DNA of 64,000 bases from the NCBI GenBank assembly GCA_029582265.1, contig CM055823.1, forward strand, positions 4,030,001-4,094,000, in the 5' to 3' direction. Positions 8,020 to 17,463 of this stretch are shown piece by piece. Every line of letters starts with the position of its first letter. Within the stretch, counting starts at the first letter, position 1. A program made the position numbers and the translations under genes. Below the pieces are notes generated by a model that saw nothing but the letters and a program-made list of their open reading frames with translations, was not told where the DNA came from and ran no database searches. The DNA comes from Zoroaster sp. YZ-2022 (taxonomy: Eukaryota; Echinodermata; Asteroidea; Forcipulatida; Zoroasteridae).

Positions 8020-9292
8020 ATGTCTAATAAGTACGGAGATACACTCGACCCATACAGAAGAATGAGAGAACCGCGAGGTGTGAAAGGTATGCGTCAAAAA
8101 GTCGTCATTACAAACAATCCCAGTACCATTACCGAAAATCAATTGTTGACGGTTCGCTTTCCAAATTTAGGATCAAACGACGTTATCATTCCCAATACAT
8201 CGCGATTAGCTTTCAACATAAAACTCGTTAGCGATGACGATGAAAATAGAACGATGGTACAAAATGTTGGTAGAGCTATCGTAAAACATAATTATTAAAA
8301 TGGAAGGAAATGAAATATTTAGTTTAGACGACGCTGATGTATTCTATTGTTTTAAAGATGAATGGCTGACTAAAGATCAACGTGAAAATTTAGTGTATCA
8401 AGGAATAGAAGATTTTAACTTGACTAAAATAAGAATAGACGCTAACGATAAAGATGTAACCGCAAACGGTGGAAAAGATAAATCTACCGCAGACGCGTAT
8501 AAAAATAGATATTACATTCCACTCGATTTTGAATTGTTGACCGATCATCAGCCCTACTATCAATCTGGCATCGGAGATCGATTGACTTATGAACTCGTGT
8601 TTAATAAATTCAATAACGTAATTAAAAGCACCGACGATAACGCAAAATATGTAATAAGTGGGATTAGTTTAGAATTTGAAGTCGTTCATATGCCGGAACT
8701 CGCTAGAACCATTAGAAACCAATACAGCAATAGAACGAGTATATTGTTTGATCGTGTATTAAGACAAAGCGTAACAACGTTAAACAAAAGCGATACAATG
8801 TGGAATATAAATTTAAATACTCCGGCAAAAAGTATGAAAGGAATATTGTTTCTATTCAAAGAACAAAACACGATGCAAAGTAACAAGTTTTATAATCCAA
8901 AAATAGACAAAGTTAGTATCACGATCGAAGGCGTACCTAATCAACTCTACGCGCACGGAATGAAAAGATATCAACAATGGGAAGAAATTTCAAAATATTT
9001 CGGTGACAGTAGTAAACAACACGCTATACAAGTTGTACAAGCGTTGGATTTGTCCAACATCAAATTATCAAATTATTATTTTAATCGATACGGTCTATTT
9101 TTAGATTTAAGAACGAGTACCGATAATATATTACATGGAAGCGGAAGACGAGTACAAAACTTATCCGAAGGAATTACCATTCAAATTGAAAAAGAAGCAG
9201 AATCTGCCGGCGTACTAAACATGTACACTTTTATTATCATGGACGCGCAACTAAACATAAGAAACGGTCGTTTCGAATCTGTAGATTATTAA
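8020..9292 (+). pseudogene. Major capsid protein (double jelly roll hexon), single frameshift
   Basis: Two adjoining frames, 8020-8298 (92 aa) and 8300-9292 (330 aa), together cover one Polinton/adintovirus major capsid protein. The first part ends in the conserved VQNVGRAIVK segment. The second resumes directly with the GNEIFSLDDADVFYCFKDEWLT block and includes YYIPLDFELL and GDRLTYELVFN motifs typical of the family. The break lies between about 8284 and 8299 and needs one frame change (a one-base loss is enough). An ATG sits two bases after the stop, so separate translation of the second part cannot be excluded, but half a capsid fold would not be expected to work. The rest of the frame is intact. 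Confidence 0.8.
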
Positions 9293-9375
9293 AAAGTATA
9301 ATATACAATGTTTTATATACATTTTAAATAATAAACATTTAATAAACTATAATATACAATGTATTGTAAAAGAAA
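9293..9375 (+). promoter_or_regulatory. Intergenic promoter region of the ATPase gene
   Basis: The AT-rich gap contains TATACAATGTTTTATA at 9302-9317, identical to the core repeated in the divergent region at 1519-1560, and a second partial copy (ATAATATACAATGT) at about 9350-9363 just before the ATPase ATG. A viral promoter element is the simplest reading. Confidence 0.45.
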
Positions 9376-9996
9376 ATGTTGCCTAAATATCCACACGCGG
9401 CGTTAATTTGCGGACAAACGGGATGCGGAAAAACTGAATTTGTTTTAAATCTATTGGAAAAAGAATATTTTAAACATTTTAAAAATATCGTTGTATTATG
9501 CCCCACAATTTTCTTCAACGATACGTACAAAAATAGAAAATGGATTTTAAACGACGATAACGTGCACGTTAACGATTTAAACGACATCTCGCTAAATAGA
9601 GCTATACAAATTTATAGCGACGCTTTCAAAACTGAAGAAACGTTGTTTATCATCGACGATTGCAGCGCGGATAAACAGTTGCATTATAAAAAATACGACA
9701 AGAACAATAAATGTATGATTACGCAATTGGCTTTCAGTGGTAGGCACGTACGACACAGCTGTTGGATTCTTAGTCAAAAATATAATAGCGTATTGAAAGA
9801 TTTTAGAGAACAACTCAAATGGGTGTGTTTATTTTATTGTAAAGATAGAGACTCGTACGAGAATTGTCTTAGAGAAAACGATGTTATTCCGACGGCAGAG
9901 TTACGAGAGCGAGCGCGCGAGCAATTAAAGCGAGTTTTACATCGCAAGTTGATTTTAAAAACGGATCAACCTACCGATTATGAAATACGCGACTAA
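9376..9996 (+). CDS. A32-like genome packaging ATPase
   Basis: This 206-aa P-loop ATPase belongs to the FtsK/HerA class used by Polintons, adintoviruses and nucleocytoplasmic large DNA viruses to move genomic DNA into capsids. The Walker A motif GQTGCGKT is at residues 13-20, a Walker B strand TLFIIDDCS is near residue 90, and a downstream LSQKYNSV segment matches the sensor region. Length and frame are normal. It follows the capsid gene on the same strand, the usual morphogenesis module. A 22-bp tandem repeat array begins 8 bp after its stop. Confidence 0.88.
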   Translation: MLPKYPHAALICGQTGCGKTEFVLNLLEKEYFKHFKNIVVLCPTIFFNDTYKNRKWILNDDNVHVNDLNDISLNRAIQIYSDAFKTEETLFIIDDCSADKQLHYKKYDKNNKCMITQLAFSGRHVRHSCWILSQKYNSVLKDFREQLKWVCLFYCKDRDSYENCLRENDVIPTAELRERAREQLKRVLHRKLILKTDQPTDYEIRD

Positions 9997-10003
9997 GTGA
10001 TTA

Positions 10004-10243
10004 CCTACAAGTCGTGAGCAATTGTCCTACAAGTCGTGAGCAATTGTCCTACAAGTCGTGAGCAATTGTCCTACAAGTCGTGAGCAATTGTCCTACAAGT
10101 CGTGAGCAATTGCCCTACAAGTCGTGAGCAATTGTCCTACAAGTCGTGAGCAATTGTCCTACAAGTCGTGAGCAATTGCCTTACAAGTCGTGAGCAATTG
10201 TCCTACAAGTCGTGAGCAATTGCCCTACAAGTCGTGAGCAATT
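10004..10243. repeat. Eleven near-identical 22-bp iterons
   Basis: The unit TACAAGTCGTGAGCAATTG plus a three-base spacer is repeated about 11 times without interruption. Variation is almost confined to the spacer (TCC, CCC, CCT). The 22-bp period puts units on nearly the same face of the helix. There are no unique spacers, so this is not a CRISPR array. It lies between the ATPase stop and the next small frame. Iterons are typical of replication origins or arrays bound by a regulatory protein; which applies here is unknown. Confidence 0.85.
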
Positions 10244-10273
10244 TAATAAACATTATAAAATCTATTTACAAAT

Positions 10274-10537
10274 ATGAATGTTGAACGAGTAAAAATAATA
10301 TTTACGAACGTAAATGTTGAACGAGTAAATGATTTTATATGTAATCTTAATGAACTTTTAAATACTGAAGAAGAAAGAAGCGAGTTGGTACAATTTTTTA
10401 ACGATAATACTGAAAAAGTAAAAGGTATATTTACGAGTATAGATTCTGAATGAGTAAAAGATCTAATGTTAAATCTTAACAAACTTTTAAACACCGATGG
10501 GTTATCTAAAATTAATTATTGGTTTCTATTTTTTTAA
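10274..10537 (+). pseudogene. Small two-repeat viral frame with an internal TGA
   Basis: From ATG 10274 the frame runs 59 codons to a TGA at 10451-10453 and then, in the same frame, another 27 codons to TAA at 10535. The two parts carry the same motif: E-R-V-N-D-F then NLNELLNTE before the stop, and after it V-K-D-L-M then NLNKLLNTD. The TGA sits where the first repeat has CGA (Arg), so a C-to-T change probably ended a two-repeat protein. Alternatively the 59-aa product is a real short protein. Function unknown. Confidence 0.4.
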
Positions 10538-10575
10538 ATAAAATTAACCGACTATTCTATAAGTACGTATAATAA

Positions 10576-11166
10576 ATGGAAGAAGTACATTTATTATTAA
10601 ACGAAACTATACAAACACCACTCGTTAACGACGTTTGCGATAGCGACGATAGCTTATTGTTGAAACAAAAACTACGTCTTTTATCGGTCGTAGTAGGGGG
10701 AGACTCGAAAAAGTTTTTCGGTAAAGAACTAAGCGTTAGCGATATTGAAGCGCTGAGCGCGCAAGAGCGCGATGCATTGCACACGCAATACGAAACTAAA
10801 TTAGGTCGCGATATTACTCAGTCTTTAGGTAGCGCCATTATAACGCTATACGCTAAACTATTGGGATTTAGTTTAAATCGTATTGATTTGTACGGTCATA
10901 AATTTCAAATCGATGATGAAGGTAAATTAATTTCAGATTTAGAAAAAGATCCGTTCATTAGTAGCATGCTTTCTACAGTGGCGTGTGAAATATACTACAA
11001 GTACGGTATGTTTATCGCTCCTCTCAGCGCTTCGCTGATTACAGCAAAACATTTAAAAAGAAAAGAAGAATCTTGCGTAGATAATGAAAGCGATGGAGAT
11101 AAACAATCAAACGACTGTGCCAATAGAGAATGCGCAACCAAAGACAGTGACAAAAACAGCGACTAA
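10576..11166 (+). CDS. Viral hypothetical protein
   Basis: The 196-aa protein has a helical middle with YETKLGRDITQSLGSAIITLYAKLLGF split over about 75-100, followed by a weakly hydrophobic C-terminal region and an acidic, Asn/Asp-rich tail. The LGxxITxSLGxxI pattern resembles an unassigned protein seen beside integrase in other Polintons, but I cannot name it. Its last 83 bp overlap the next gene in another frame, indicating a compact, probably co-transcribed block that ends with the integrase. Confidence 0.55.
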   Translation: MEEVHLLLNETIQTPLVNDVCDSDDSLLLKQKLRLLSVVVGGDSKKFFGKELSVSDIEALSAQERDALHTQYETKLGRDITQSLGSAIITLYAKLLGFSLNRIDLYGHKFQIDDEGKLISDLEKDPFISSMLSTVACEIYYKYGMFIAPLSASLITAKHLKRKEESCVDNESDGDKQSNDCANRECATKDSDKNSD

Positions 11167-11521
11167 AGTAAAAAATCCAAACAGAGTCGCTGCTGGTAAA
11201 AAACTCGCCGAACTTAATAGACAGAAAAAACTACAACTCGCTAAACCTGAAAAAATCGTTGTAACGTCTATCGATAGTAAAGTGGTAACGAGTTCTGATT
11301 CATCTAGCAATAAAACGAGCTATTTTATTTATGTAGCAATAGCTATTGGTATCGCTTATTTATTGTTTATTAAACCCAGCGAAGAAAAATCAACATTTAA
11401 AAACGAACTGAGTAACATTACCAAAAATCAATCGTTAACGGTTAAAGAACTGAGTAACATTACCGAAAATCAATCGTTAACGGTTAAAGAACCGAGAAGC
11501 GTTGTTTTGGAAATGGAATGA
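11084..11521 (+). CDS. Small viral single-pass membrane protein with basic N-terminal segment
   Basis: The 145-aa product has a basic motif (NPNRVAAGKKLAELNRQKK) at about 31-49, then one membrane helix (YFIYVAIAIGIAYLLFI) at about 80-96. The C-terminal end is a perfect-register duplication of a 14-residue unit (KELSNIT(K/E)NQSLTV). A basic segment followed by a membrane helix is a common layout for Polinton small proteins. The true start may be at 11084 or the second ATG at 11093, since the gene overlaps the previous one. Role unknown; virion membrane association is only a possibility. Confidence 0.55.
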   Translation: MKAMEINNQTTVPIENAQPKTVTKTATKVKNPNRVAAGKKLAELNRQKKLQLAKPEKIVVTSIDSKVVTSSDSSSNKTSYFIYVAIAIGIAYLLFIKPSEEKSTFKNELSNITKNQSLTVKELSNITENQSLTVKEPRSVVLEME

Positions 11522-11560
11522 AAGTTTTTAAAAAAAATATTATATTTATTAGTATAAAAT

Positions 11561-11839
11561 ATGTCTTCAATGCCTATAGATACGAAAACAATCGCCGATT
11601 CGCTTTACAAAAGCGTCGTTTTTGGAGTTTTTATAGTTATATACAGCATGATCGGTAAAAAAGCATTAAGCGTAGAACCGGCCAACTTGGGAAAGTTTAG
11701 TGTTAAAGATGGGTTAAAACTAACCGTGGCGGTAGCATTAGCTGGTGCGACTCAAATGGTGTTAACTAAACAAGGAATTTTACCAAGCTCGATCATGTCT
11801 GATAAATTCATCGGACCTATGCCTAGACCAGATGAATAA
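11561..11839 (+). CDS. Small viral two-helix membrane protein
   Basis: The 92-aa frame has two hydrophobic helices, SVVFGVFIVIYSMIG at about 18-32 and LKLTVAVALAGATQMVL at about 52-68, and a short polar tail ending in PMPRPDE. It has its own TATA-like leader (TTATTAGTATAAAAT just before the ATG). Proteins of this size and layout recur in Polintons. No function can be assigned. Confidence 0.5.
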   Translation: MSSMPIDTKTIADSLYKSVVFGVFIVIYSMIGKKALSVEPANLGKFSVKDGLKLTVAVALAGATQMVLTKQGILPSSIMSDKFIGPMPRPDE

Positions 11840-11892
11840 ATAAATGTTTAAAAAAAAAAAAAAGATAAAATATACATTTTATTAAATATTAA

Positions 11893-12879
11893 ATGGATGA
11901 ACGAAAACTATCCAACGCTTATTATAGTCCTAGAGGATACTACAAAGGTCAAGATGCGATCAATAAACTAGCTAAAGAAACTAAAATAAATGTAAAAACA
12001 ATTCGACAGTGGATAAAAAAGCAAGCGCTGTGGCAAATTTATTTACCCTATCCTAAATATATTCCGAGACCGACCAGTAGTAATAGTACGCTCGAAAAAC
12101 CAAACGAGGTTCATCAAGCAGACTTGTTGTTTCTTCCGCACGATAAAGTCGGTAGAATTACGTACAAGTACGCGTTGACGGTCGTGGATGAAGCTAGCAG
12201 ATATAAAGAAGCGCAACCTTTAATCGATAAAACAGCCGCGCGAGTCGGCGATGCTTTTGAAAAAATTTATAAACGATCGTTGTTGGCTTGGCCTAAAATT
12301 ATAAAAGTCGATCCCGGAAAAGAATTCATGAGCAGCGTCAACGCGTTGATGAGCAAACATAACGTTGTAATACAAAGAGGAGAGGTTGGAAATCACAGAG
12401 CTCAGGGTATAGTGGAGCGATTTAATAAAACTTTGAGCGAAAGATTATTTTCGCATCAATACGGTCAAGAAATTGCTATAGATACGAGAAACAGAGAATG
12501 GGTTAAAAGATTACCTCTGGTCGTAAAAGCGTTAAACAACGAGACGACGCGACTGATTAATTTAAAACCCAAAGACGCGATTAAACTACGTAGCGTTGAG
12601 CAAAATCCAGCATCACCCGCTAAAAAGAATGAAAAAAGAATCCCCAGCAACAGTTTAGTTCGGTATTTATACGCGCCCGGTGAAGCTGAAAAAGATACGA
12701 GGAGCAGAGCGACCGACCCTATATGGAGTATAAAATTTTATAGAATGTCTAAAACGATGAAGGCTGCGAATCAACCTATATTGTATTATTTACTCGCGGG
12801 TCCCGCTCGTAGTTTTGTAAGAGAAGAATTACAAATTATTCCTAGAGATACAATGAATCCACCAATCGTTAAACGTTAA
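11893..12879 (+). CDS. Retroviral-type DDE integrase of the Polinton class
   Basis: The 328-aa protein has the rve catalytic core used by Polintons to insert their linear DNA. The acidic triad is complete: Asp77 (HQADLLF), Asp140 (KVDPGKEF) and Glu175 (QGIVERFNKTL), giving the DD-35-E spacing of retroviral integrases. An N-terminal helix-turn-helix-like region (residues 1-45) precedes it, and a basic C-terminal domain with an SH3- or chromodomain-like pattern (LVRYLYAPGEAEK) follows. The frame is intact, in contrast to the polymerase and capsid genes. It converges on the polymerase gene with a 28-bp gap. Polinton integrases typically leave 6-bp target duplications. Confidence 0.9.
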   Translation: MDERKLSNAYYSPRGYYKGQDAINKLAKETKINVKTIRQWIKKQALWQIYLPYPKYIPRPTSSNSTLEKPNEVHQADLLFLPHDKVGRITYKYALTVVDEASRYKEAQPLIDKTAARVGDAFEKIYKRSLLAWPKIIKVDPGKEFMSSVNALMSKHNVVIQRGEVGNHRAQGIVERFNKTLSERLFSHQYGQEIAIDTRNREWVKRLPLVVKALNNETTRLINLKPKDAIKLRSVEQNPASPAKKNEKRIPSNSLVRYLYAPGEAEKDTRSRATDPIWSIKFYRMSKTMKAANQPILYYLLAGPARSFVREELQIIPRDTMNPPIVKR

Positions 12880-12907
12880 TCAATCATTCGTAATCAATCG
12901 TTAAACG

Positions 12908-15900
12908 TTAATCAATCATGTAATGACCGTAAGCACGAGTATGTATTCCGTTTTCTAAAATGTGTTTCTTTGTATCTAGAGGAGATAGCGATATTTTAGT
13001 TATTCGAGTTGTATATAGTCTATGTTTTTCATGTCTAATAAAATTCATAGGGTGATGCAGAGTATTTTTAAACGATAAAACTTGTTTATATCGCTCGTGT
13101 TTAATCTGTTGCATTAAAAATTGTTTTTTAACTCCTTTAGCTTTTCTTATTTCAGCTTTGTCTGATAAAAGTATCGAATACATTTTGGGTCTTAAACAAA
13201 CAACTTCAGAGATTACAGTTTTCGCACACTCGTCTTTCATTTTACCAATCACTTTTTTATTTTCTTCAGAAAATAGAAAATGATCTCGTTTATAATTACT
13301 AAAATCGTACAAGTGTTTGTCCTTTTTCATATCTTTATATACATCTTTCGTTTTAATTTCCAACAATAAGCTATCCGTGTCTGTGTAAATCAACTCACAC
13401 TCGTTACCATACTTGCTTTTTAAATGATTGTAATAAAAATCGTACATGTAAACCTTGGATATATCCAATATGCTCATTCCTACGTAAACTGGCCGGTTGA
13501 GAACGAGTTTTGTTTTGTGCATGTGAATAGCCACTAGCTCGTTATCGAAAATCCTAGCCTCTGCAAAATTTGGTTTCGCAATGAGCGCACGAATTAAATT
13601 GTTTTGTTTTTCATCGTTTAGCCGTTTCAAATTTACGTTGACGCGTTTTCGTACATTTTCCATCGTTTTTCCAAAAACTGAATTGTTCATGAGTTTGTAC
13701 AAATCTTTTCCAAAATCGCTCGTCGCATCTTTTCTTAATCGCGTATTTAAATCAATGTACGATTTCATCCAACACGATTCGTTAAATTCTAAAACTTTGT
13801 GAATTTTAGTCAGTTTCATGCCGAGTTGTGAGTACAATTGTAAATTACGATAATGAAGCACGTAGTTTTTCTTGTTGTATAAATTTCTTGTACTAATTTA
13901 ACAACGTTTGGAGCCGGCTTGCCGGTTAGTAAATTCTTTTGATAGTCGCTCATCCATTCTTTCGGTACTATCAACGACTCTGGCGCAAGTGGAAATGCGT
14001 TGTGATCGTCGTGTAACTCGCTAGGATATTCTAAATCAACTTGTAAAATGTATCCTTTTTTGTTGCTAAATCCTTTCTTCTCGAGTCTGTCAATTTGTTT
14101 TTGCGATAACCATTTGAAATTACCGGTCGGTAAAGGTTGACTCATGGCATAGCCGTATAAATTATTAGCGTTCAAGTACGTAATGTAACTCGACGGTTTC
14201 GAGTTATCGTAGTCGTCTAAATACGCGTTGTTTGCTTTCGCGTATCGTTTACTCACCATGCACGTTCCTCCGCGCGTACCCTTTTCTATAAACAAATGCA
14301 TGTTAATATCCGTAAACAAATCTAAAGTTTGTTTAGAATGTTTCAACAAAGCGTCCCAACTTAGCCCGGGACTCGTATAATAATTAGCCGGATCCAAACC
14401 GTACTGTTTTAAACAAGTATTACGAAAGTTTTCAAATACGTCCGCCAACAAGCAAGTGTCGGTACGCACGTACTAATCGTGATAATCTCCTAAATTTTTA
14501 CAATCAAACTCGCTGTAAACGTTTTTAGCGTGCTCGTATTGTTCTCTCGTAATGTGACTATCGTTTAAACTACTGTAAAACGATTCTTGTAAAGGAAGTT
14601 GCGTTTCTTTGAAACGTTCAAAACTATCCATGTACTCATAAGGATAAATACCCTTGCTTATCAACAGATTAAATTTTTCTGAAGAGGGTTCGAGTTTTAA
14701 TGTAATTGGAAAAGAATCGTTTGATTTTACGAGTTTGTCCAACGAAGCTAGTAAAAATTGAGCGCTGTCTATAAATCGTAGTTGATTAATACTAAAAGAA
14801 ATATACTTTTCGATATTGTTTGGAATACACGTTAAATTTCCTTCGCTACGACCGGCGGCCTGCATAATGAGATGACTGTCGTAACCTCGCAAATTATGAA
14901 ATACGATAGGAATAAAGGTTTTGTTTGGTTTTATACTCAGTTTTAAATTACAATAATTATGAGCAGCGCCTCTATATTTTCCGGTAATGTGACAATGATC
15001 CCTCACCTTTTTACAGTCGTCTTTAAAAAACTTGTTTTCGCATATCCAACACTCGCTAGAAGAGTCGTAATCTTTCTCGTCTTCTTTAGTCATGTTTAAT
15101 TTTTTAATGTTTTTAAATATCTCGTTGATTTTTTCTTCTTCTTTCTGTAATTCATTTAAAAAATGTTTAGCTGCGTCTTCTCCCCTATACGTAATGGGAG
15201 AGCTACTTTTACCATCGCAACAAACAACGACGTACGAATAACCGCAAACGACGTGTTCTTGTAGTTTTTTAGTATTGGTAGAGTTTTCGTCAACAATCTT
15301 TACGATAATGCTTTCAAAGTCGGCGTATATTACGAATGGAACTTTCATCTTTTTATGAAAATTTATAAACTTTATTTTATCGTTTTTACCCTTTTCAGGC
15401 ATTACGATAGTCGTTGGTCTGTCGTTTATTCCCTTACACATTTTTACGTGGTTTTCGAGATACGATTCTGTCGAAAAACCTTGCAAACATCGCAAACAAA
15501 AATGTTTGCGTTCTTTGTGATTCGTTTGATCGTAAAGTAATTTATTCACATCTTTTATGTAAACGTAGTGAGATTTAGCGTCTTTATGAATCAATAGTAA
15601 ATTTATGCGATCTATCTCTGCCGGTTGATCGCTTAGCTCGTAAACGATTATCGTTTTTGACTCGCAACCGAAAACGTTTATCGCTATATTGTTTTGTTTT
15701 TCTACTCGTTTAATTTGATTAATCGGTGTAGGTGAGTCAATGTTGTTAAAATTTAAACCGTCTTTTATTGGGTACTTGCTCGTTCTATAAACGTGATCGG
15801 TTGCGGGAAAAAGATGAGCGCGCAAAGCCCATCGCAAACAATCGTCGTCTTTGTTTTTTACGTTGATGCACGCTTTTTTATTTTTTATATAGTCGCATAG

Positions 15901-16644
15901 CTCGATATAAGAACCACCTCTTAAAGGTTGATATTTCGCGATTCTGAGATTCATTTCTTCGATACGATCAATCGTGAATCCACTACCCTCTCGAGTGTAT
16001 TTTTCTAAAGCTTCTTGAATTTGTGAAATGATCGTATCGAGTTCATTTTTGATATTGTTTAAATTCAATAAAACAATTTGCTTTTTATTATGAAAAAATG
16101 GTTCGACAAAATCATCCGTGCCGGCCAAGTTTTCTTTACGTAATTTAACGCGTATAAATATCATAAACTTGAACGCTTTAAAATCTTTCAAGTCTTTAGT
16201 CAACTCGGCGATAATCTTTGGTTTTACAGCTCTCCAAAAAACATTTAAATCTTTTTCTTTGCTGTGATTCAACGGAACATTCATTACATGTTCGCGTAAA
16301 TAACTACCACCGCTAATAAAAGGGTTAAAACTCAACTCGGTTTCTCTACCGTAAAACCTTTTAATAGCGTTAATGTAGTCTTTTTTAATCAACCGCTCGT
16401 TCGCTCCCGAGCCGCGTAGCGGTAGCTCAATATTTTCAACCGCTACGCGCTCTCGTAATTCCGCTAAATTTAATTTATATAATGGTTTTTGTTGATTTAA
16501 ATGTTTTTTAACCGCGTTGTACCAACTGCGTTTATCTACTTTATTCTTGCTGTTTTGCATGAGAATTAATCGATTAATGCGTTGTCGCGCAAACTCTTTC
16601 AATTCTCTCAATGTCCATTTCGATAAATATTTCGTTGTCTCCAT
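12908..16644 (-). pseudogene. Protein-primed family B DNA polymerase, broken
   Basis: Three consecutive frames (14473-16644, 13816-14469, 12908-13861) make up one Polinton-type PolB of about 1,245 codons that would replicate the linear genome. Visible: N-terminal SAP-like region, a C2H2-like finger at 383-403, exonuclease motif YADFES at about 440, a Cys/His cluster at 532-565, Exo II NLRGYDSH at 584-591, polymerase motif B NNSVFGKTMEN and motif C YTDTDS in the last part. Lesions: an in-frame TAG (14473-14475), and a one-base-class frameshift near 13865-13900. In motif A the usual metal-binding Asp is Asn (YLNANNLYG). No product could be active as it stands. Confidence 0.88.
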
Positions 16645-16719
16645 CTTTATTATTAAACTAGATAATATTTTTAAAAAATTTCTTCACTTTTTAAGGTCTC
16701 TTTTAAAAAAAAAGTTTTA

Positions 16720-16747
16720 TGACGTTATCAAAATGTTGATAACGTCA
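16720..16747. promoter_or_regulatory. Perfect palindrome upstream of the polymerase gene
   Basis: TGACGTTATCAA and its exact reverse complement are separated by four bases, 76 bp upstream of the polymerase ATG. The arms begin with TGACGT, a CRE/AP-1-like half site. A dyad this close to a replication gene is a candidate operator or origin element; no other support exists. Confidence 0.5.
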
Positions 16748-16806
16748 CGATTACGCGTTTAAAAACAACGAAGTTTTGATTTTTTGATGACGATTATCTT
16801 ATAAAA

Positions 16807-16966
16807 GTTTAAAATCCCCCCCTACTACTACCCAGCGGATTTTGAGTAAAATATCTTTTTTAGTAAATGAGCTGTTTTAATACGATATTTTATAATATCA
16901 TATTTTAAAAGTTTAAAATCCCCCCTACTACTACCCAGCGGATTTTGAGTAAAATATCTTTTTTGA
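16807..16966. repeat. Two copies of a ~53-bp block, period about 103 bp
   Basis: The block GTTTAAAATCCCCCC...CTACTACTACCCAGCGGATTTTGAGTAAAATATC occurs at about 16808-16860 and 16910-16964. It lies between the polymerase gene and the host-like repeats, so it may be the last viral or the first host sequence. From 16967 to 17463 I see no gene, only AT-rich sequence with a poly-A-like patch. Confidence 0.6.
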
Positions 16967-17463
16967 GTAAGTGGCCTAGGAACCCCATCTAACATACTAC
17001 TAATGCTGAATTTCAATCCATTATCAGACTCGTGGACGTCTTGAGCGCCATTTTTTGAGACGCACAGAATTATGGTCATCAGGAAATTGATGTTGGTATA
17101 ATGACTCACCCCAAAGTGTTAAAGTTGATGGGGGCACAGAAAATGTACCCAAAAAGAAAAACAGTTAAAAATCATGTTTCATCTTATTCCAGATGGTTGT
17201 AAAATTGATTTTAAACTTGAAAATATTTTTTTTCTCCGATTTTAAAAATAAAATGGTAAAAAATTGGTATAACTTGGAGAAGCTCCAAAAACTTTTAATC
17301 AATATTCTTGAAAGACCAATAAAATGGAAGATGGTTACATTTTTGGCAAAAAGTACTTTAAAACTTTGAAATGTGTAAAATTGCTGTTAGCAATTTGTCA
17401 AATAAATTATTTATTTTCATAAACATTTTCTCAATAAGTTTCCACTACCATCGAAATAAACAC

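Noticed and set aside
10004..10243. CRISPR array
   Set aside because: Units are contiguous with three-base gaps and no unique spacers; the setting is eukaryotic/viral.
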